Shown one piece after another: positions 8,557-17,544 of a stretch of 64,000 nucleotides of DNA. Origin of the DNA: Rhodophyticola sp017644125 (lineage in GTDB: Bacteria > Pseudomonadota > Alphaproteobacteria > Rhodobacterales > Rhodobacteraceae); the NCBI RefSeq assembly GCF_042140125.1, contig NZ_CP159473.1. The stretch is one strand, 5' to 3'. The notes beneath the pieces were generated by a model, which had not been told where the DNA came from, made no database searches, and was given only the letters and a program-made list of their open reading frames with translations. Position 1 is the stretch's first letter; each line of letters opens with the position of its first letter. The translations under genes were made by a program, and so were the position numbers.

Positions 8557-9258
8557 ATGCAAGGCTGTCCAAGGGAAAAGCAGAGGCAGGCGGGGTTCGC
8601 CCTTGTGGTGGTCTTGTTCTCTCTGATCGTGCTTACAACACTGTTTGCCGTCAGTCAGCAACGTGTTCTAGCCCATAACCAAAGCGCCATGGCCGAGCGG
8701 GACCTCCTAGTCAGGGAACAGCACCGCCGCAGCATCCTAGCGGTGGCTTTGGCAATGAAAACCGCCGACCCTTCGTTGACCGGTTTCGAAATCACGATTG
8801 GGGCAGACCCAGTATCGGCCCGGTTCGTCGATGTTGCCGGCCTGATCGACATCAATACTGCTTCGCCGGTACTGATCGAGGTGCTTGTTTCAGAGTTGGA
8901 TCTGGCTCCGGAGACCTTGGAAAACTACCGGCGATGGCGCCGCGATGGACAGCGTTTCAGTGCGACTCCGGATTTTCTCAGGGTGCTGGGTGCGGATCCC
9001 GCGCGGCGCGCGGAGCTTTCGCGGTTGGCGACGGCTTTTTCAGGACGGCCCGGCGTCGCGCTGGCGCATGCCCCGGAACGACTTGCCGCACGTCTGAGAG
9101 GGACCAACATCGATCCTTCTTTGCTGGATGCAGCGCCATCGAACGAACGTTACCTCGTCCTCTCGGAGTCCGGTGGGTCGTTCCGGCTGCAGCCTTTGGG
9201 AACAATCGACATTGGGGTCAACGGCGGTGCGGGGGCGATCTTGCACGTCAACAGGTAA
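8557..9258 (+). CDS. gspK: T2SS minor pseudopilin GspK
   Basis: GspK caps the pseudopilus tip. The 233-residue protein has leader ending at Gly13 and mature start FALVVVLFSLIVL, which lacks Glu5, the specific trait of GspK. A helical insertion domain follows, with DINTASPVLIEVLVSELDL (helix-hairpin-like) around residues 95-120. It is shorter than the usual 300 or more residues. It starts only 22 bp from the divergent gspO start, so promoters and ribosome sites there must overlap coding sequence. Confidence 0.8.
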   Translation: MQGCPREKQRQAGFALVVVLFSLIVLTTLFAVSQQRVLAHNQSAMAERDLLVREQHRRSILAVALAMKTADPSLTGFEITIGADPVSARFVDVAGLIDINTASPVLIEVLVSELDLAPETLENYRRWRRDGQRFSATPDFLRVLGADPARRAELSRLATAFSGRPGVALAHAPERLAARLRGTNIDPSLLDAAPSNERYLVLSESGGSFRLQPLGTIDIGVNGGAGAILHVNR

Positions 9259-9506
9259 CGATGCTGTCTGTTTCGTGATGGGCGAGCGGCCCTCTTGCAT
9301 TGGGGACACTCCGTTGGTGGGCCAAGCGTTTGGCAGGTGTTCGTTTGTACCGGCACATTTACGCGCCCGGTCTGGACGAACCGCGCCCCGATCAGTGTTG
9401 GGGCACGTTTCAGAGATGGTTGGCACTCCTGCGCCAAAACGCATGCCCATGCACAAAGACGTGTTGGGCGAAGTGTTGTCTGACTCTGGACTGCCGCATC
9501 ATGCAA
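9259..9506. other. Non-coding or decayed stretch after gspK
   Basis: No open frame here has family-like features or coding composition. The interval lies between gspK and the integrase remnant and may be decayed mobile-element DNA. No terminator-like hairpin with a T-tract was seen directly after gspK. Confidence 0.5.
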
Positions 9507-9812
9507 TCACAGCCCAACCGGTGCTTTCGCTCGAATGCCCAATCTACACCGCCACCCGGCAACCCGACGCGGTCGGTCTCGCGGGACTTTAGGCGCCGGA
9601 CGAGGTCGCGCGGAGTTCCCGGCCAGCCGCGCTTCCCACGCCTCGATCATCTGGGGGCAGGCGCGGTCCGCTTTGCTGTGGGCGACGGTCTCCGGTTCGG
9701 TATGTAGGCTGATCCAGATGATTTCGTGTGGTTCCACCCGATGATACCGGCGCTGGACGCGACGGCGGAGATGGCCTCGTTTGGCGATACTCACGGCGGA
9801 GAAATCCCTCAT
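9507..9812 (-). pseudogene. N-terminal remnant of a tyrosine-type integrase
   Basis: Leftward translation from 9812 gives RRRVQRRYHRVEPHEIIWIS, then LHTEPETVAHSKADRACPQM and IEAWEARLAG. This is the N-terminal arm typical of Rhodobacterales tRNA-site phage integrases. After about residue 66 the reading loses similarity and stops at 9507. The core-binding domain and the catalytic R-H-R-Y domain are missing. The fragment lies 124 bp from the 3' end of tRNA-Ser, the normal place for such an integrase. I read it as a relic of the element that brought in the T2SS block. The family recognition is from memory of the motif pattern, not a search. Confidence 0.6.
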
Positions 9813-9936
9813 TTGTGCAGCAAAAAGGTGGTGTGAAATGTGTAAAAATTACGCGGAGCGAAAGCCGCCGTCCGTGCGAAAACGCTGAATTCCGCACTAG
9901 TATCATGAGGTTATGGGATAGCGATTTTAAGGAAAA

Positions 9937-10026
9937 TGGCGGAGGAGGTGGGATTCGAACCCACGGTACGCGTTCACGCACGCCGGTTTTCAAGACCGGT
10001 GCATTCGACCACTCTGCCACTCCTCC
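9937..10026 (-). tRNA. tRNA-Ser (anticodon UGA)
   Basis: The complementary strand folds as a class II tRNA. The acceptor GGAGGAG (10026-10020) pairs with CTCCTCC (9947-9941). The anticodon stem CCGGT/ACCGG encloses CTTGAAA, giving anticodon TGA. A long variable arm and the T-arm GTGGG-TTCGAAT-CCCAC follow. The discriminator G is followed by an encoded CCA at 9939-9937. Its 3' end faces the T2SS block. Confidence 0.97.
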
Positions 10027-10224
10027 GCGGTGCAAGCCCATATCTCCTGCCCATCGATTCTGAAAGTGTGATGCAGTTTGCCGCCGATCCGCGTAGGATG
10101 GGTTTTCAGATGCGTCTCTTGGCTGTATCTTGCCGCCACGGGCGCGTCACATCGCGCCAACAGGCATGAAAAAAACCAAAGACAGGCGTGTGAACATGCG
10201 CCAGGGCGGAGCGGGACAGTATCC

Positions 10225-11112
10225 ATGACAAGCCGATTTCGGATGACATCAGGCGCCCGGATGGTGCTTGTTCTGGCCAGTTTTCTGGGGCTGGCCGCCT
10301 GTGAGGACGGGTTTCAGCTCCCGTTCGGGCAAGGCGCCGGTGACGCCGGTGCCGCAAGCGAGGACGGGCTGACCCCGTCGGGCGCCACCCGGCTGGTGGA
10401 GCGCGATGTCGAGGCGCCGGAGGTCTTTCAGGTCACCGAGAACGGGCTCTGGGACGGGCGGCCCTCGCTCGGCGGCGTCTGGGTGGCCCATCCCGATGCG
10501 ACGGATCCCGAGCGTGTCATCATTCGCAACACCGAAACCGACCGCTTCGTGATCGGGGCGCTGTTCCGCCGCGAGAGGGACAATCCGGGCCCCGCCCTGC
10601 AGATCTCGTCCGATGCGGCGGCGGCCCTGAACATCATCGCGGGCCAGCCGACGCCGCTGAACGTGACCGCGCTGCGCCGGGCGGCGGAGCCGGAGCCGCT
10701 GCCGGAACCCGCCAGTGAGGAGATGGCCGCCGCCTCGGGCGCGCCGGAAAGCATCGAGACGCAACCGCTGGACACGATTGCGGCCGCCGCCGCCGCGATC
10801 GATGACAGCGCGCCGAGCGTGGCCGCCCCCGCGGCACCGGCTCCCGCGCCCGCGGCTGAGCCCGCATCGGCCTCCAATCTGGACCGACCCTATATCCAGA
10901 TCGGGATATTCAGCGTCGAGGCCAATGCCAACAATACCGCGCAGGCCTTGCGCACGGCGGGCATGGTGCCCACGATCTACGATCAGACCAGCAATGAGCG
11001 CCGGTTCTGGCGGGTTGTCGTGGGGCCTGCGCGCACCCGTGCGGAACGCCAGCAATTGCTGGAAACCGTGCGCGGCCTCGGTTTCCAGGACGCGTATTTC
11101 GTGACGAACTGA
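10225..11112 (+). CDS. SPOR-domain lipoprotein
   Basis: This is a predicted outer-membrane or periplasm-anchored lipoprotein of 295 residues from the ATG at 10225. The signal peptide ends in GLAAC (lipobox LAAC). A low-complexity alanine/proline-rich linker spans about 170-220. A C-terminal SPOR domain of about 75 residues starts at DRPYIQIGIFSVEANANN. SPOR domains bind denuded septal peptidoglycan. The downstream neighbour, 16 bp away, is a D-Ala-D-Ala carboxypeptidase, which fits a cell-wall role. The frame is open further upstream to 10078, but the lipobox position supports this start. Confidence 0.85.
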   Translation: MTSRFRMTSGARMVLVLASFLGLAACEDGFQLPFGQGAGDAGAASEDGLTPSGATRLVERDVEAPEVFQVTENGLWDGRPSLGGVWVAHPDATDPERVIIRNTETDRFVIGALFRRERDNPGPALQISSDAAAALNIIAGQPTPLNVTALRRAAEPEPLPEPASEEMAAASGAPESIETQPLDTIAAAAAAIDDSAPSVAAPAAPAPAPAAEPASASNLDRPYIQIGIFSVEANANNTAQALRTAGMVPTIYDQTSNERRFWRVVVGPARTRAERQQLLETVRGLGFQDAYFVTN

Positions 11113-11128
11113 TCCGAAAAGGAACCCC

Positions 11129-12301
11129 ATGATCGCATTTGCCCGATCCGTTCTTGCCGCCATCGCCCTTCTTGCGCTGACGACCGGCGGCCTGGCCTTC
11201 GAGACCGAGGCCGAGGCGGCTTATGTCGTGGATCACAATACCGGACAGGTGCTGCTGAGCCATAACGATCAGCTGCCGCTGCCGCCGGCGTCGATGTCCA
11301 AGCTGATGACGCTCAACATGGTGTTCGAGGCGCTTGAGGATGGCCGTCTGAGCCTTGAGACCCGCCTGCCGGTCAGCGCCCATGCGATGAGCTTCGGCGG
11401 ATCGACCATGTTTCTGACCACGCGGGACCGGGTGAGCGTCGAGGATCTGATCCGCGGCATCGTGGTGCTGTCGGGCAATGACGCATCCGTGGTTTTCGCC
11501 GAGGCGCTGTCTCCGGACGGGACCGAGGAAGGCTTCGCCACGATGATGACCGAGCGGGCGCGGCAGCTAGGGATGGAAAACTCGACCTTCCGGAACGCGT
11601 CGGGCTGGCCCGCGCCGGGCCATGTCATGAGCATGCGCGATCTGGGCATTCTGGCCGAACGGCTGATCACCGAGTTTCCGCAATACTACACCTATTTCGC
11701 GGAGACCGAGTTTCCGTTCGATGGCCGCGCGCCCGACAATCGCTTCAACCGCAACCCGCTTCTGACGCTGGATATCGGCGCGGACGGGCTGAAGACGGGC
11801 CACACGCAGGAGGCCGGGTTCGGGCTGGTTGGCTCCGCGGTGCAGGGCAACCGGCGGGTGACCTTCGTGATCACGGGCATGGAAACCGCGGGCGCCCGCG
11901 CGCGGGAGGCGGAGCGGATCGTGAACTGGGCCTTCCGCCAGTTCGCGGAACGCGAGGTCGTGGCGGCGGGCGATGTGCTGGTCGAGGCGGAGGTGTTCAT
12001 GGGCGCGGCCCCGACCGTGGGCCTGACACCTACCGAGGATGTCACGATGCTGGTGCCGGCCGTGCAGGACGGCGGGATCGAGGCGGAGGTCGTCTATCGG
12101 GGCCCGATCGCCGCCCCGGTCGAGGCCGGTACGGAGCTGGGCACGCTGGTGGTGCGGATGGAAGGATTTGACGACCGGCGGATCCCGCTGGTCGCCGCCG
12201 AAACGGTGGAACGTGGCGGCATCGGCATACGGCTTGGAACCGCCGCCCGCTCGGTCCTGCGCAGCATTCTGGGTGACGGCCCAGCCCCGGCGCCAAGCTG
12301 A
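11129..12301 (+). CDS. D-alanyl-D-alanine carboxypeptidase (PBP5/6 family, S11)
   Basis: This periplasmic enzyme trims the terminal D-Ala from peptidoglycan stem pentapeptides. The 390-residue precursor has a signal peptide ending near Ala23. The three active-site motifs are SMSK (55-58), SGN (115-117) and KTG (222-224). A C-terminal PBP5-type beta domain (about 275-370) follows. Its TGA overlaps the ATG of tmk (TGATG), so the two are coupled. A C-terminal membrane-anchoring amphipathic helix is plausible but not certain. Confidence 0.94.
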   Translation: MIAFARSVLAAIALLALTTGGLAFETEAEAAYVVDHNTGQVLLSHNDQLPLPPASMSKLMTLNMVFEALEDGRLSLETRLPVSAHAMSFGGSTMFLTTRDRVSVEDLIRGIVVLSGNDASVVFAEALSPDGTEEGFATMMTERARQLGMENSTFRNASGWPAPGHVMSMRDLGILAERLITEFPQYYTYFAETEFPFDGRAPDNRFNRNPLLTLDIGADGLKTGHTQEAGFGLVGSAVQGNRRVTFVITGMETAGARAREAERIVNWAFRQFAEREVVAAGDVLVEAEVFMGAAPTVGLTPTEDVTMLVPAVQDGGIEAEVVYRGPIAAPVEAGTELGTLVVRMEGFDDRRIPLVAAETVERGGIGIRLGTAARSVLRSILGDGPAPAPS

Positions 12302-12930
12302 TGAGCGCAGGGCAGGGGCTGTTCGTCAGCCTGGAAGGCATCGACGGGTCGGGCAAGTCGACCCAGGCAAAGCTGTTGGCGGAGGCGCTGAAGCGGGACG
12401 GCCACGAGGTCGTGCTGACGCGGGAACCGGGCGGCTCGCCGGGGGCCGAGGAGATCCGGGCCCTTGTCCTGCAGGGCGACCCCGACAGGTGGTCGGCGGA
12501 AACCGAGATCCTGCTGTTCACCGCCGCGCGCCGGGATCATATGGAGCGTCTGATCCTGCCTGCGCTGGAGGCAGGAAAGATCGTCGTCTGCGATCGTTTT
12601 GCCGACAGCACCCGCGTTTATCAGGGCCTGTCCCGCGGCGATCTGCGGCGACTGGTCGATCAGCTTCATGACCTGATGATCGGCCGGGAGCCCGATCTGA
12701 CCGTGCTGATCGACATGGAGCCGGATGCGGGGCTTGCGCGCGCCAAGGGACGGCAGGGGGCCGAGGAGCGGTTCGAGGATTTCGGCCTGTCCCTTCAGGA
12801 ACGCATGCGGGCGGGCTATCTGGATATGGCGCATGCCGCGCCCGACCGATTTCGGGTGATCGACGGCGGGCGCGACATCGAAACGGTGGCCGGCGATGTT
12901 CATGCCGCCGTCGCCGCCGCGATCCGATGA
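12301..12930 (+). CDS. tmk: Thymidylate kinase
   Basis: It phosphorylates dTMP to dTDP with ATP in the cytoplasm. The 209-residue product is of normal length. The P-loop GIDGSGKS lies at 13-20, the DRFADSTRVYQG motif (DR[YF] plus dTMP contacts) near 98-110, and a LID segment follows. It is flanked by overlaps on both sides (dac upstream, holB downstream), a gene order common in Rhodobacterales. Confidence 0.97.
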   Translation: MSAGQGLFVSLEGIDGSGKSTQAKLLAEALKRDGHEVVLTREPGGSPGAEEIRALVLQGDPDRWSAETEILLFTAARRDHMERLILPALEAGKIVVCDRFADSTRVYQGLSRGDLRRLVDQLHDLMIGREPDLTVLIDMEPDAGLARAKGRQGAEERFEDFGLSLQERMRAGYLDMAHAAPDRFRVIDGGRDIETVAGDVHAAVAAAIR

Positions 12931-14054
12931 GCGGCGAGGGCGACACGCCACCCGAGGCCGACCGGCTGGAGGGCGCGCCCCATCCGCGTGAGACCGCGCG
13001 CCTCTTCGGCCAGAGCGCGGCGGAGGCCGCGTTTCTTGCGGCGTTCACCTCCGACCGGCTGCACCATGCGTGGCTTCTGACCGGCCCGCGCGGGGTCGGC
13101 AAGGCCACGCTGGCCTGGCGCATCGCCCGGTTTCTGCTGGCCACGCACCCGGATCCCGGCGATGCGCTGTTCGCGGCCCCGGTGCCCGAGACGCTCGATA
13201 TCGCCGCCGATCACCCGGTGGCGCGCAGGGTTCTGGCCCTGTCGGAGCCCGGGCTGATGCTGCTCCGCCGCCCGTGGGACGAAAAGGCCAAGCGCCTGAA
13301 GGCGCAGATCACGGTCGACGAGATCCGCAAGCTCAAGGATTTCTTCGCATTCTCGGCTAGCGATGGCGGCCGCCGCGTGGTGATCGTCGATGCCGCCGAC
13401 GAGATGAACACGAGTGCCGCCAACGCGCTTCTGAAAGTGCTGGAGGAGCCGCCCGCCAATGCGGTCCTGCTTCTGGTGGCGCATCAACCCTCGCGGCTGT
13501 TGCCGACGATACGGTCTCGGTGCCGCACCTTGCGCCTTGCCCGCCTGTCCGAGGAGGATCTCGCCTCCGCGCTGGCCCAGGCCGGGGTAGACAGCCGGGC
13601 CAGCGGCGCGCTGTCCGAACTTGCCGAAGGCTCCGTGGGCGAGGCGGCCCGGCTGAGCGATCTGGACGGGCTTGCGCTCTATGCCGATCTGGTCGCGCTG
13701 TTCGCCTCCATGCCGGGGATGGACCGGACGCGCGCCAGCAAGATCGCCGAAGCCGCGGGTGCCCGCGGGGCGGAGGCGCGGTTCGACCTGACGCTGGCCC
13801 TGATCGACCGAATTCTTGCGCGGCTTGCCCGCAGCGGCACCACTGGCACCCCGCCCCCCGAAATCGTGCCGGGGGAGGCGCAGATGCTGACCCGGCTAGC
13901 CTCCGATCCGCGCGCTGCGCGGGACTGGGCGGACCTTGCGCAGGGCCTGTCGGGCCGCGCGCGGCGCGGCAAGGCGGTCAACCTTGACCCTGCCGCGCTC
14001 ATCCTCGATATGTGTCTGAGCCTAGAAAAGACGGCGGCGCGTCTGCCTGCCTGA
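12927..14054 (+). CDS. holB: DNA polymerase III subunit delta'
   Basis: This clamp-loader subunit has 375 residues. It has a P-loop-like GPRGVGKA at 53-60, an SRC motif in the TIRSRCRTLRL segment, and KVLEEPPANAVLLLVAH typical of delta'. The N-terminus carries about 25 extra residues before the AAA+ domain, as usual in alphaproteobacteria. It overlaps tmk by 4 bp and is followed 20 bp later by tatD. Confidence 0.93.
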   Translation: MSGEGDTPPEADRLEGAPHPRETARLFGQSAAEAAFLAAFTSDRLHHAWLLTGPRGVGKATLAWRIARFLLATHPDPGDALFAAPVPETLDIAADHPVARRVLALSEPGLMLLRRPWDEKAKRLKAQITVDEIRKLKDFFAFSASDGGRRVVIVDAADEMNTSAANALLKVLEEPPANAVLLLVAHQPSRLLPTIRSRCRTLRLARLSEEDLASALAQAGVDSRASGALSELAEGSVGEAARLSDLDGLALYADLVALFASMPGMDRTRASKIAEAAGARGAEARFDLTLALIDRILARLARSGTTGTPPPEIVPGEAQMLTRLASDPRAARDWADLAQGLSGRARRGKAVNLDPAALILDMCLSLEKTAARLPA

Positions 14055-14074
14055 GCCTTCGGACACCGGATTTC

Positions 14075-14881
14075 ATGCCCGCCACGCCACAGATCGTCGA
14101 CAGCCATTGCCATCTGGACTTCCCCGATTTTGCCGAGGAGTTGCCGCAGGTTATCGCGCGCGCGCAGGCCGCCGGCGTGACCCGGATGGTGACGATCTGC
14201 ACCCGGCTCGCGAACGCGCCGCAGGTTCGCGCCATCGCCGAGGCGCATGATCCGGTTTTCTGGGCGGGCGGCACCCACCCGATGAGCGCGGCCAAGGAAC
14301 CCATGGCCAGTGTCGAGGATCTGGTGGCCCTTGCGGAGCATCCGAAATTCGTGGGCATCGGAGAGACCGGTCTCGATTATCATTACACCTCGGACAGTGC
14401 CGCCGTGCAGCAGGACAGCCTCCGCCGGCATATCGAGGCCGCGCGCCGCACCGGGCTGCCGCTGATCATCCATGCCCGGGCCGCCGACGAGGATATGGCC
14501 CGCATCCTGACCGAGGAACACCGCGCGGGCGCCTATGGCTGCGTCATGCATTGCTTCTCCTCCGGCGCGGCGCTGGCCGCCGCCGCGCTCGACCTGGGCT
14601 TCTACCTTTCCATGTCGGGTATCGCGGCCTTCCCGAAATCGGCCGAATTGCGGGAGATTTTCGCCGCCGCCCCGGTGGACCGGATCCTTGTGGAAACGGA
14701 TGCGCCCTATCTGGCTCCGCCGCCCCATCGCGGCAAGCGCAACGAGCCGGCCTATACCGCCCATACCGCCCGCGTCGGCGCGGAGCTTTTCGGGCTGAGC
14801 GAGGCCGAATTCGCCACCCGGACCAGCGCCAATTTCGACCGGCTGTTCTGGAAGGCCGCCCGATGGCAGCAGGCGGCCTGA
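14075..14881 (+). CDS. tatD: TatD-family metal-dependent hydrolase
   Basis: This TIM-barrel metallohydrolase (268 residues) belongs to the TatD DNase family. Visible metal and signature motifs are DSHCHLDF near the N-terminus, GIGETGLDYHY, IIHARAADED, and VETDAPYLAPPPHRGKRNEP near the end. The ATG at 14075 gives the standard N-terminus; an upstream in-frame ATG at 14012 lies inside holB. The family is linked to DNA repair and quality-control nuclease activity; the exact substrate here is unknown. It abuts the MBL gene with no gap. Confidence 0.92.
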   Translation: MPATPQIVDSHCHLDFPDFAEELPQVIARAQAAGVTRMVTICTRLANAPQVRAIAEAHDPVFWAGGTHPMSAAKEPMASVEDLVALAEHPKFVGIGETGLDYHYTSDSAAVQQDSLRRHIEAARRTGLPLIIHARAADEDMARILTEEHRAGAYGCVMHCFSSGAALAAAALDLGFYLSMSGIAAFPKSAELREIFAAAPVDRILVETDAPYLAPPPHRGKRNEPAYTAHTARVGAELFGLSEAEFATRTSANFDRLFWKAARWQQAA

Positions 14882-15682
14882 ATGGCTGAGCTTGTCGTCA
14901 CAATCCTGGGCTGCGGGTCCTCGGGCGGGGTTCCGCGCCTTGGCGGCATCTGGGGCGACTGCGACCCGGAGGAGCCGAGAAATCGCCGCCGCCGGTGTTC
15001 CCTTCTGGTCCAGCGGTTCGATGGCGGCGCCGACACGACCGTGCTGATCGACACCTCCCCGGACCTGCGGCAGCAATTGCTCGATACCGGCATCGGGCGG
15101 CTTGATGCGGTGCTGTATACCCATGCCCATGCGGATCATGTGCACGGGCTCGACGATCTGCGGATGATCGTCTTCAACATGCGCCGCCGCCTGCCGGTCT
15201 ATGCCGACGGGCCTACGCAAAACGACCTGCTCAGCCGGTTCGGCTACGCCTTCGTGCAACCCCCCGGTTCGGCCTATCCGCCGATCCTCGATCTGCATGC
15301 CATCGGCGCGGAGGATCTCACCATCGACGGCCCCGGCGGCCCGATCACCTTCACCCCGTTCGAAGTGACCCATGGCAATATCGACAGTCTCGGCTTTCGC
15401 ATCGGCGATCTGGCCTACCTGCCGGATGTCTCGGATATTCCGGCGAATGTCTGGCCGGTGCTGGAGGGGCTGGATTGCTGGATCCTCGATGCGTTGCGCC
15501 GCACGCCCCATCCGTCCCACGCCCATCTGGACAGATCGCTTGAATGGATCGCGCGGGCCGCACCCCGCCGCGCGGTGCTGACCAACATGCATATCGATCT
15601 GGACTACCGGACCGTGGCCGATGAAACGCCCGCGCATATCACGCCCGCCCATGATGGAATGACCATCCGGTACGAGCTCTGA
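14882..15682 (+). CDS. MBL-fold metal-dependent hydrolase, PhnP-like
   Basis: The 266-residue cytoplasmic metallo-beta-lactamase-fold protein has the metal motif THAHADHVHGLDD, an N-terminal ILGCGSSGGVPRLGG segment and later His residues in VTHGNIDSLGF. The N-terminal pattern is that of PhnP/lipoate-associated phosphodiesterases, which hydrolyse cyclic phosphates. The conserved tatD-MBL pairing in this group suggests a housekeeping role. The true substrate cannot be read from the sequence. Confidence 0.85.
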   Translation: MAELVVTILGCGSSGGVPRLGGIWGDCDPEEPRNRRRRCSLLVQRFDGGADTTVLIDTSPDLRQQLLDTGIGRLDAVLYTHAHADHVHGLDDLRMIVFNMRRRLPVYADGPTQNDLLSRFGYAFVQPPGSAYPPILDLHAIGAEDLTIDGPGGPITFTPFEVTHGNIDSLGFRIGDLAYLPDVSDIPANVWPVLEGLDCWILDALRRTPHPSHAHLDRSLEWIARAAPRRAVLTNMHIDLDYRTVADETPAHITPAHDGMTIRYEL

Positions 15683-16615
15683 ATGGGCGATCTCATTGCA
15701 ATTGTCCTGCCGGTCTTTCTGGTCATAGGGGCGGGGTATGTCGCTGTGTGGCGGGGCCTCTTCTCCGACAGCGGCGTCGAGGGGCTGATGAATTTCACCC
15801 AGAGGTTCGCCATTCCCTGCCTGCTTTTCATGGGAATAGCGACGCTGGATCTGGGCCAGAATTTCGACTGGCGGCTGCTTGTCTCCTTTTACACCGGCTC
15901 GACCGTGTGTTTCTTCGCGGGGCTTTTCGGCGCGCGGCTCTTCTTCGGGCGGTCATGGCCGGACAGTGTCGCCATCGGGTTCTGCGGGCTGTTCGCGAAT
16001 ACCGTCCTGCTTGGCCTTCCGATCATGGAGCGCGCCTATGGCGCCGACGCGCTTGGCCCGAATTTCGCGATTGTCGCATTGCATGCGGCCTTCTGCTTTC
16101 TGCTCGGCATCACCACGATGGAGATCGTGCGCGCCGATAGCGGGTCGCCCGCGCGGCTGATCAACACGGTCGGCCGGGCCATGTTCCGCAACCCGCTGAT
16201 GATCGGTGTGGCGCTTGGCTTCGTGGTGAACCTGACCGGTCTGCCGATGCCCGGTGTCCTGACCGAAGCGATCAATCTGATGATCCGCGCCGCGCTTCCG
16301 GCTGCATTGTTCGGTCTGGGCGGGGTCCTTTACCGCTACAAGCCCGAAGGCGATGCCAAGGTTATCGCGTTTATCTGCGTGCTGTCGCTGGTCCTGCATC
16401 CGGCCATCGCCTTCGGCATGGGCAGCGCGGTCACCGATCTGTCGGCGGAACAGCTTCGCTCCGCTGTCATCACCGCGGCGATGGCGCCCGGGGTCAACGC
16501 CTATCTGTTCGCGAACATGTACGGCACGGCCCGCCGGGTCGCCGCCTCGGCGGTTCTGATCGGCACCGCGCTGACCGTGCTTACCGCATCGGCCTGGCTT
16601 GCGATTCTGCCGTAA
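15683..16615 (+). CDS. AEC-family transporter (auxin efflux carrier type)
   Basis: The 310-residue integral membrane protein has about ten hydrophobic helices in two halves, typical of the AEC/bile-acid-transporter superfamily. It starts with GDLIAIVLPVFLVIGAGYVA and has a re-entrant-type AMAPGVNAYLFANMYG segment near the end. Bacterial members carry malonate, malate or other organic acids. Nothing nearby fixes the substrate. It abuts the MBL gene directly and may be read from the same transcript. It converges on the leftward ABC operon. Confidence 0.86.
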   Translation: MGDLIAIVLPVFLVIGAGYVAVWRGLFSDSGVEGLMNFTQRFAIPCLLFMGIATLDLGQNFDWRLLVSFYTGSTVCFFAGLFGARLFFGRSWPDSVAIGFCGLFANTVLLGLPIMERAYGADALGPNFAIVALHAAFCFLLGITTMEIVRADSGSPARLINTVGRAMFRNPLMIGVALGFVVNLTGLPMPGVLTEAINLMIRAALPAALFGLGGVLYRYKPEGDAKVIAFICVLSLVLHPAIAFGMGSAVTDLSAEQLRSAVITAAMAPGVNAYLFANMYGTARRVAASAVLIGTALTVLTASAWLAILP

Positions 16616-16683
16616 GGCCGCCGCGTCGGGCTTGTCGCGCGGGCCCGGTTGACCGCTCGGGGCACGGGCAGGGCGCCCGCGCC

Positions 16684-17538
16684 TCACCCCGGCGACATGC
16701 CCCGCAACCTCTCGGACCGGCGCCGCAGCAGCTCCACGACGGTCAGAAGCGCGACCGAGATCACCACGAGGATCGTCGCCACGGCCAGGATTGTCGGGCT
16801 GATCTGGTCTCGCAGGCCCGTGAACATCTGCCATGGCAGCGTCTTCTGCCCGGCGGAGCCCACGAACAGCACCACCACCACCTCGTCGAAAGACGTGATG
16901 AAGGCGAAAAGACCGCCCGAGATCACGCCCGGCAGGATCAGCGGCATCTGCACCTTGAAGAATGTCGTGACCGGATTGGCCCCCAGAGAGGCGGAGGCCC
17001 GGGTCAGCGAACGGTCGAAGCCCACCAGCGTGGCGGTGACCGTGATGATCACGAAGGGAATGCCAAGCGCCGCATGGGCCAGAACCACGCCCAGATAGGT
17101 GCCCTGAAGACCGACGCGGGAATAGAAGAAATACATGCCCGCCGCCGAGATGATCAGCGGCACGATCATCGGCGAGATCAGGATCGCCATGATCGCCCCC
17201 TTGAAGGGGACATGGCTTTGCGACAGGCCGATCGCCGCCAGCGTTCCCAGCACCACCGACAGAACCGTGGCCGCCGGCGCGATCCGCACCGAGTTGCTCA
17301 AGGCCTGTTGCCAGTCCGGATTGGTGAAGAAATCCTCGTAATGCTGAAGCGAATAGCCCGCCGGATCGAGGCGCAGCATCTCCGGCGTGAAGGTGAAGAA
17401 ATCCTGCGCGTTGAAGCTGAGCGGGATGATCACGAGGATCGGGGCCATCAGGAAGAAGAAGATCAGCCCGCAGATCACACGGAACCCGTAATACCAAGCC
17501 CGCTGACCGGTGGAGGCATAGGGGGGAAGTCCTGACAT
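16684..17538 (-). CDS. ABC importer permease, PotC type
   Basis: The 284-residue inner-membrane permease of the polyamine/opine/thiamine ABC class has about six helices. The EAA loop is RASASLGANPVTTFFKVQMP, which contacts the ATPase. It is last in a leftward operon (ATPase, binding protein, DUF1330, PotB type, PotC type), 6 bp after the PotB-type gene. The substrate is likely a polyamine or a related cationic or organic compound, by family only. Confidence 0.88.
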   Translation of the reverse strand: MSGLPPYASTGQRAWYYGFRVICGLIFFFLMAPILVIIPLSFNAQDFFTFTPEMLRLDPAGYSLQHYEDFFTNPDWQQALSNSVRIAPAATVLSVVLGTLAAIGLSQSHVPFKGAIMAILISPMIVPLIISAAGMYFFYSRVGLQGTYLGVVLAHAALGIPFVIITVTATLVGFDRSLTRASASLGANPVTTFFKVQMPLILPGVISGGLFAFITSFDEVVVVLFVGSAGQKTLPWQMFTGLRDQISPTILAVATILVVISVALLTVVELLRRRSERLRGMSPG

Positions 17539-17544
17539 GATGCG

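Noticed and set aside
9128..9592. Rightward frame after gspK as a gene
   Set aside because: It overlaps gspK in another frame, has no family features, and the region looks decayed.
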